NCBI GenBank assembly: GCA_004335835.1
Contig: RWJK01001925.1
Span: forward strand, 107,201 to 160,151
Source of the DNA: Scenedesmus sp. ARA3
Taxonomy: Eukaryota; Chlorophyta; Chlorophyceae; Sphaeropleales; Scenedesmaceae
Reading direction: 5' to 3'
Length of the DNA stretch: 52,951 bases
The notes under the pieces are model-generated. The model made no database searches. It worked only from the letters and a program-made list of their open reading frames with translations, and was not told the origin of the DNA. Shown one piece after another: positions 46,575 through 52,951 of this stretch (positions within the stretch are counted from its first letter, which is position 1; each line of letters begins with the position of its first letter). A program made the translations under genes and the position numbers.

Positions 46575-48720
46575 TACGCAACTCCAGCTGCCATAGTGGT
46601 CAACCCACAGAGCGCATGCATGCATTCATGATGTGCAGACCGTTTGTAACACACCCGCCTATAGACCCCGCTGCACTGCGCCAGGCAGCAGACCCAGACC
46701 CAACAGTTGCTGTATGCAGGCCTTGATGGCGGTCACGACATTTCAGGGTGAGACCAGCACATCCTACGCTCAGTTGTGCTGAGCGAACGCCCGCAGCACT
46801 CCGTCTGAGCAACACTGGACAAGCGCTGATGGCCTGTCACTGGCAAAGGCTTATCTCCAGCTGCCACGGTGGGCGTCCCACCCGGCGCACGCATGCATTC
46901 ATGATGTGCAGACCACTTGTAACACACTCGCGTGCAGTTTGGGCCACTCAAAATCAGCTGCTAGCCCACGTGTTTGCTGTGTACATGCTCTACAACATGC
47001 CATGTGATACCAGCACAGCCTCATCACAAATGTTGAGCTCTGGTGAGCACAGGCTATCAGCACCTCCTCCAGCGGTGAAACATTGGACGTAACGTAACAA
47101 AAACCTCAAACGCCAACGCTGAATTTTGCAACAGTTCTCAGCCCAGGCTAGCAGCACTCAAAACGTGCAAACATCAAAAGGTGGACAAGTGATGACGATG
47201 GCTGAAGTTAAACTTCAGCTGCTGCGGTGGCGGGCCACCGGGCACCCACATGCATTGCTGTTGTGCTGACCACATGTGTAAGACCTGCGCATGCCTGCAG
47301 ACTGGGCTACATGGTATTAGTGAAACCGCCTGAGGCAGTAACGCAGATTGAGCTGCATTGTGTGAGGCGGCTGAAGGCAGGCTGTCAACATTCTCAGGGA
47401 TGCAGGCAGCAGACTGTACCTGCAGCACTGCTGCTGTTGTGTGCAGGCCAGCTTGCATTATACTGGCCGCGTTTGTCAAAACCACAACATCTATGCAAAT
47501 CCAGCGGCCACAGTCGTCAACCCCCATCCGGCACATACACGCATTCATTATGTGCAGGCCGCGTGTGATTGCAATGCACGTGCCTGCAGACTTTATTCTC
47601 ATTAGCTAATGATGTTGTTGGGCCACACTGTCTCATGCGGAGGGCCCACAGGTTGCTGTATGTAGCCCTCCGCAAGACCCAGGGTGACACCACCACATCC
47701 TATGATCAGTTGTCATCAGCCTTGACTAGCAGCATGTCTTCTGACGGCAAAAAGCAGGTGCAAAAAACAGGTGCTGCAGTGCTTGGCATGTATCACACTG
47801 ACGCTCAGATTCAGCTGCCCACGTGGTCAACCCACTAGGCGCATGCATGCATTTATAACCTGCTGACCACTTGCAACACACTTGCCCGTAGAGTGAACCA
47901 CACTGTGTCACGTGGTGATCCCACAGTTTGCTGCATGCAGGCCTCCACAGCATTCACTTCTGCACCGAGACCAGCGCAGCCGTTTCCCGCTGTGCTCAGC
48001 CAAAGCCAGCACTTTTGTAGAAAGCAGCATTGGAGAAGTGCTGCTCAGCATGGCCCTCTTGATGCTCACATCCAGCTGCTGCGGCCGCTAACCCACCCTG
48101 CGCATTCATGCGTTGGTGCTGCGCAGACCACTCAGCACACCTCGACTGTACCTTCAGAAGTGCTGCTGTGGTGTGCAAGGCCAGCAGGTTTCACGGGCAT
48201 GCAGCGTGCTGCAAATCTGTAACACGTATAAGAGTCCAGCTGCCACGGTGGTCAACCCACCGGGCGCAAGCATGCATGCAAGCTCTGCAAAACCCTCGCC
48301 TGCAGAGCATGCTGCAGTTCAATAGACGGTAGACCAACAGTCTGCTATGTACATGCGTCTGCAGGTTTCAGGGGTGAGACCTGCACAGCCTGTGACCAGC
48401 TGCGACCATCCCTGACTGGCAGCACCCTCTATGACAGCAACATTGGACAGGTGCTGATTAGCATGTGTCTGGCCGATGTCCAAGTCCAGCTGCCACGGTG
48501 GTCAACCCACCTTGCCCATGCATTCATGCTGTGCTGACCACCTGTAACAAGCTTCACGCCGGTTGGGCCACACCGCATCAAATGGTGGACCCACAGTTTG
48601 CTACACATGCCTCCACAACATTGCAGGGTCAAAGCAGTACAGCCAGTACAACCTATGCTCGAGATAGGCTAGCAACACTTCCGAAACATCGGACAAATGC
48701 TGCTTAGCCTGTCACTCAGC
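46575..48720. repeat. Degenerate satellite array, about eight units
   Basis: The marker CCAGCTGCCACGGTGGTCAACCC, or a close variant, recurs near 46583, 46857, 47216, 47502, 47813, 48070, 48235 and 48484 (spacing 165-359). It is usually followed by GCGCATGCATGCATTCATG...TGCAGACCAC(T/C)TGTAACACAC and by GGCCACAC and TGCTGTATGCAGGCC words. No unit has a conserved open frame, terminal inverted repeats or tRNA-like promoter boxes that I can see. Confidence 0.85.
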
Positions 48721-49259
48721 AAGACTCCCCAGCACCCTCTGTCAATCATCTTTGCCTTTCAAAGCATGGCACATTGTCCACTCCGAAAAGAAAACTCTGG
48801 CTGTATGTAGAGAGTGCTTCAGGATTCAAACATGCCTATCATCAATGCTGCTGGGCAGCAGCCGCCGCCGCTGCAGCAGCAGCTGCAGCAGCAGCAGCAG
48901 TGTGTGGCACGACATGCTGGGCAACGCCAGCTGCAGGTGCCTGCTCTGCAGGCAGCTACAGCAGGCACCCCTTGTTGCCCAGGACAATGCTAAGTGTGTA
49001 CTCTATAGCAGGAGACACTGCAAGCAGTCTGAGCGAGTGCACAACAGCAGCACTAGCAAGCAAACAGGCAAGACAGCAAGACAGCAAGACAGCAGTGACC
49101 CCAAAACCCCAAAACGCTGGCATGCAGAGTGGACTCACCCACACTGCACCACAGCACGCTAGCGCAGCTCTGCTGGCATGACTACAGCGCACTGCAGGCA
49201 CCCCAGTCATGCCACCCAGCGCTGTGCTGCTGCTAGAAGCTCAGCAGTGCTGCACGTAA
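48721..49259. other. Spacer with CAG-rich stretch
   Basis: It contains a GCAGCAGC-rich block (48850-48900) and short A-rich repeats (49060-49120). Open frames here are uninterrupted only because of the triplet composition. No gene seen. Confidence 0.5.
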
Positions 49260-49695
49260 ACAGTGCACTTCAAAGAGCTGGAAGCTGAAGGTCCTCCCAT
49301 CGGTTGCAGATCACCAGAGGTAGCCTCAAGTTGTTGCAATCATGCAAAAAGAAAACTGTCATGCAAAGAAAACATGCACAGCACAGCTGTTGTTTGCACT
49401 CCATCATGAGTTCCAACTCACACTCAACTTTGAATCCCTGCCCATAAAATGCAAGCAGACCGCATGCCACATGCATAAGGAGTCCTCTGACAAAACTGGC
49501 ATCCCCTTCTCAGAGCTTTGAACCCCATTCCACAGCAAGCAGACACAAACCGCATGATTCACAAGAACAGCGTTGCCATTGTGGCTAAACAAGCACCACA
49601 GCACTACCAACTGGCTGTTGCTAACATCTGCTGCCCCCAATTCAAGGCTGCTCTTTTTCTGCAACTTCAGGCTTCAATACGTGTGCACTAGTGCA

Positions 49696-49734
<39 letters not shown>

Positions 49735-50285
49735 CGAGCAAGCACACAAGACTACAATCACAGCCAACAACACGACACACACTGCATATGCGTTCAAACG
49801 TGCAGAGACCCTCATGCTCAGCAACCACCAGGAGCGGCTACACACAAAACACATGCATTTCAAAGGGCTGAAGGCTGGAGGAACTCAAATGGTCACAAGA
49901 CCAGCAGAGGTAGCCACAGGTCAACCTGACACCGTTGTCAGCAAGCATGCAGAGTGAGCACTGTCGAGCCTGTACAACATGCACAGCAAAGCTATGGTTG
50001 GCACTCTATCATGAGTACCAACCCACACTCCACTTTGAACCCCAGTCCTTGCGATCACAATCAGACCACATGCACATGCATAAGGGGTCCTCTGCCAAAA
50101 TTGCCATCCCCTTCTCAGAGATTTAAATCTCACCTCACAGCAAACAGACACAAACCGCATGCATGCACAAGAAGCGTTATGTCATCACCCATCAAACATA
50201 CGGACACTGCCAACCGGCTGTTGCTCAAGTCTGCTCAGCCCAAACCTGTTCAAAACCCAAATCTGCTCCAGGCTTGTGTACGTAC
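49260..50285. repeat. ~590-bp direct duplication, two diverged copies
   Basis: Copy one starts near 49266 and copy two near 49856. Shared blocks include TTCAAAGxGCTGxAxGCTG, CCAGAGGTAGCC/GCAGAGGTAGCC, CACTCxATCATGAGTxCCAAC, ATGCATAAGGxGTCCTCTG, CATCCCCTTCTCAGAG and CAGACACAAACCGCATG, in the same order. A CAG run at 49697-49732 lies between them. No gene recognised. Confidence 0.85.
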
Positions 50286-50490
50286 ACCGCATGCCACGTT
50301 GGATGTCATGGGATGTCATGGGATCCACACACATCTTATGAGGGCTGACGCTGGTGGAGGAAGCAGTGCATTCGACATAGCCAGTTTTGCACACACAGGA
50401 GCCTTTGTCGCAGTGGCGATCCGCGGGGCAGATTTTCAAACAATCTCCGCAGTGGTTGTCGTTGTTGGACGTGTCAATTGACACGTGTTG
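50285..50490 (-). repeat. Near-identical partial copy of the Cys-rich gene's coding exon
   Basis: About 200 bases match 50855-51050 (offset ~568), reading DTSNNDNHCGDCLKICPADR through PHKMCVDP. It has few differences and then leaves the homology at both ends. It lies downstream of the gene's stop codon and is the youngest-looking partial exon copy in the window. Confidence 0.9.
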
Positions 50491-50652
50491 CAACACTATT
50501 GCATGACTACTGCCAGCACAGTTGACAGCAAGCCTATTCAACTCAACGTTGCAGCAGCCAGTTCACAGCAGCACAGCCGTGACTTGCCTGCAGTAGCTCA
50601 CACCGCACCTGCTGCAGGCTGCGGCAGTGCTACGGCGGCAGGCACGTGCCTG

Positions 50653-52309
50653 CTACGTGCACATACCGTTACGGCACGACTGCTTAAAATTGCACTGGTT
50701 GAAGCAGCCACCGCACGCCTCCTTGGCCGTCATCGTGTTGTAGCAGAAGGTCTGGCCGCTTGCTGTGATGCACTCAGTGGGAGTGTTGGATGGGCACTGG
50801 CAGCTCCTGTCCTTGCAGATCTTGGTGGGAGGACAGACTGTGCCGCCATTCTCTGGGCAGCCACCGCATGCCACGTTGGATGTCAAGGGATCCACACACA
50901 TCTTATGAGGGCTGACGCTGGTGGAGTAAGCAGTGCATTCGACGTAGCCAGTTTTGCACACACAGGAGCCTTTGTCGCAGTGGCGATCCGCGGGGCAGAT
51001 TTTAAAACAATCTCCGCAGTGGTTGTTGTTGTTGGACGTGTCAACGCACTGAGACATGGCAGGGGCGCCTGTCACCTTACATAGCTTGGGCAGATCAGGC
51101 GGGCAGGACATGGACGTGCTGCATGTGCCGCCAATGCAGTTCTGACCAGCCGGGCATCGCTGCCAGCAGTCCCCGCAGTGGGTGCTGTCTGACTGCTTGT
51201 CGACGCAAGTGAAGGGCTGCACGCCATTCACAACAGGACCATAAGGACACGCGCTTTTGCCGGTGTCGCAGACATACTTGCCTTTGCTGCAGACATGGTC
51301 GCCAGGGCAGGCGAGGCCGCACCAGCCACAGTTTGCTGCATCAGTTTCGTGGTTGACGCAGAAAGATGCAGCTCCCAGGCCACAGGCTGTTTGGCGGGCT
51401 GGGCATGAGCACCGGCCCAAAAAGCAAGTCATGGAGGGGGGGCACATGATGTCACACCCCCCACAGGCCAGTGCATCGTTCTGAATGTTGCGGCAAACGC
51501 TGACGCTCCTGCCAGCTGAGTTGGTGTACTTGCAGAGGTTGGTCTTGTCACCGGTGACAGCGCTGATGCAGACACACTGGCTATCTTTGCACCGCGTGTA
51601 GCCTTCGCAATCCTTGTTACACCTGCACAGTGGAAAGGAACCAGGCCACCAGCAGCAGCAGCAGCAGCACAAGCAGTAGGGTTGCGGGACACATAATCCT
51701 GAAACATCGGTGAGGAGTGATTCAGAGTGTTGACACTGGCAAGGCAGCTTTGCAGCCAATCATGCATGGTGCAGCTGCACACATTGTCTGCTAAAACCCT
51801 GCTGGACTGGCCCAGCAGGTCGCAGCAGCAGCACACCAGCTGGCGACTGCAGTCGCACTGCAAAGCATACAGCTTGCGTGCAATGTGTCAGAAACAGAGC
51901 AGGCATGCGCAACTCGGCCACATGCGCAGGCCGCCTACAGGCGACACCAACCTTGTCTCCTGTAGGTTTACCCTACGGTAGCTGCTAGGTTGGCAACACA
52001 GCGTGCACATGCATGCATATGCATACAATGGCATGCGGCACATGTCGGCGCATATGTGCAGTGCTGCCAACACGTCATCACACAAGGCTGCACATAATCT
52101 AGTCAAATGTGAGGACGCCAGCTTTGGTATACAGAAGTGATCACTTACGAGCCGCAGTGGCTGGAGCTCTTGTCGAGGCTGGTGCAGATGGGCTTTCCAT
52201 CGGGTTGAATGCAGGTGGTAGGTGCGTACGTTGGGCACGCTGTTGAAACGTGCGGGGCAATAGCAAGCACGGGCAGATAGCGGGCAGCAGATGTCAGGTG
52301 CGGTCTCAT
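50653..52309 (-). CDS. Secreted cysteine-rich repeat protein
   Basis: Two exons, 52309-52149 and 51622-50653 (TAG), join in phase 2, giving 376 residues. Met at 52309 opens a weak signal peptide (MRPHLTSAARYLPVLAIAP) before ACPTYAPTTC. The rest is a series of ~45-50-residue modules with the pattern C-x-(D/N)...(H/N)CG-x-C...CP...C...G-x-C-x-C, for example HCGDCFKICPADRHCDKG and NCGWCGLACPGDHVCSKG. This resembles the disulfide-rich extracellular modules of Stig1-like and related algal cell-wall proteins, but I cannot name the family. A GTATGT sits at the very end of the reading frame, so a further 3' exon is conceivable. The gene is probably extracellular or in the cell wall. Confidence 0.72.
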
Positions 52310-52951
52310 CTTGTGCGCTGGGGGTGCACTGCTGTTGGTATTGCAGCTGTTATGTGCCATGGTGTGGCATGCTGCAACCATGGCACACATGTGTGCTTGT
52401 GTACACAATCCTGCAAGTGGCTGCACACTGTGGGTTGGCAACCCTCGGTACGTCGCACAGTGTTCCGTCTTTTTCTTAGGTAAAGAGCGGCAATTTTCTG
52501 GGAAAGGTCATAACTTGGGCGTCCGAAGGCCAATTGGCACACCGAAACTTGAGCCGAAAACCTTGCACCATGTACTATCATTTCAGGCAGCTTAGGGCAG
52601 TACCATAACGTATAAAACGTATGTTATGGCCCTCCAAAGACGTGGTTGGCGGAGTGAGACCGGACAATGCACTACGAGCGCGCATTGCATCCATAGCTCG
52701 ACGTTTCACTGGCTGAGCTTGATATAGTAAACGTTATCATATCATTTGAAGTGTTTAGTGTACGTTTGAAACATCAAGAGTGCACGGACGAAGTGTTTTC
52801 CCACCTATTTTCACACCCACGGTCAGAGCGTGAATGCACACGTGTGTTGGCATCCCCATCACCCAATCACATTGGCATGATTGTTGATCAAAAGTAAATG
52901 CCGTTGTTCAAACGTAGAAAATGGACTGGGTGTCTCGTATGTGGGTGCTTT
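52310..52951. promoter_or_regulatory. Upstream region of the Cys-rich gene
   Basis: There is no coding exon that I can support. From ~52480 the sequence becomes non-repetitive and A/T-richer, with palindromic ACGTAT/ATACGT-like words around 52605-52630. It is the likely promoter side of the minus-strand gene ending at 52309. Confidence 0.4.

Noticed and set aside
46575..48720. CRISPR-like array
   Set aside because: Units are long, diverged and unevenly spaced, and the genome is clearly eukaryotic.
46575..50285. Retrotransposon or DNA transposon
   Set aside because: No reverse transcriptase, transposase, long terminal repeats, terminal inverted repeats or target-site duplications could be seen.

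Overview
This is nuclear DNA from an intron-dense eukaryote, most likely a chlorophyte green alga (a Scenedesmaceae-like or other Sphaeropleales genome is my guess). The reasons are GT-AG introns in almost every gene, long Gln/Ala/Ser homopolymers encoded by CAG/GCA/AGC runs, plant-type gene families, and a Uup-type ABCF protein, a family also found in plastid-bearing lineages. No rRNA, tRNA, CRISPR array or intact transposon was recognised.

Layout. (1) 1-3233, + strand: 3' part of a DEDD 3'-5' exonuclease-fold gene (EXD1/Egalitarian-like) that enters from outside the window. (2) 4219-6.9 kb, +: leucine-rich-repeat protein with an F-box-like N-terminus and an apparent frame break near 6119. 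(3) 8072-17002, -: 18 recognised exons of a Uup-type ABCF ATPase; splice phases agree at every junction except for one apparent frameshift just after the first ABC signature. (4) 17757-22575, +: SIP5/DA2-type RING E3 ligase with a Q/A-rich tail. (5) 26708-27588, +: small tail-anchored Cys protein. (6) 28910-37069, -: complete 20-exon ABCC (MRP-type) transporter, 1474 residues, no TMD0, with a His-rich insert before NBD2. (7) about 38.9-45.5 kb, +: PrimPol primase-polymerase with a ~1200-residue low-complexity N-terminal extension. (8) 46.6-48.7 kb: degenerate satellite with a ~165-360 bp unit. (9) 50653-52309, -: secreted cysteine-rich repeat protein. ABCF/SIP5-DA2 and ABCC/PrimPol are head-to-head pairs.

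The most unusual signal is structural and recurs in at least five genes. Introns carry arrays of partial exon copies ('ghost exons'). Copies upstream of an exon keep the 3' splice site plus the exon's first part; copies downstream keep the exon's last part plus the 5' splice site. The same exon can be copied up to five times. A second recurrent pattern is that long CTG tracts (transcript sense) sit directly in front of 3' splice acceptors, where the polypyrimidine tract should be, while exons mostly carry the opposite register (CAG/GCA/AGC). The ABCC gene shows almost none of the ghost copies.

Exon boundaries were set by eye from splice consensus, reading phase and homology remembered from the families. 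No alignment was run. Internal phase agreement across 18- and 20-exon genes is the main support.
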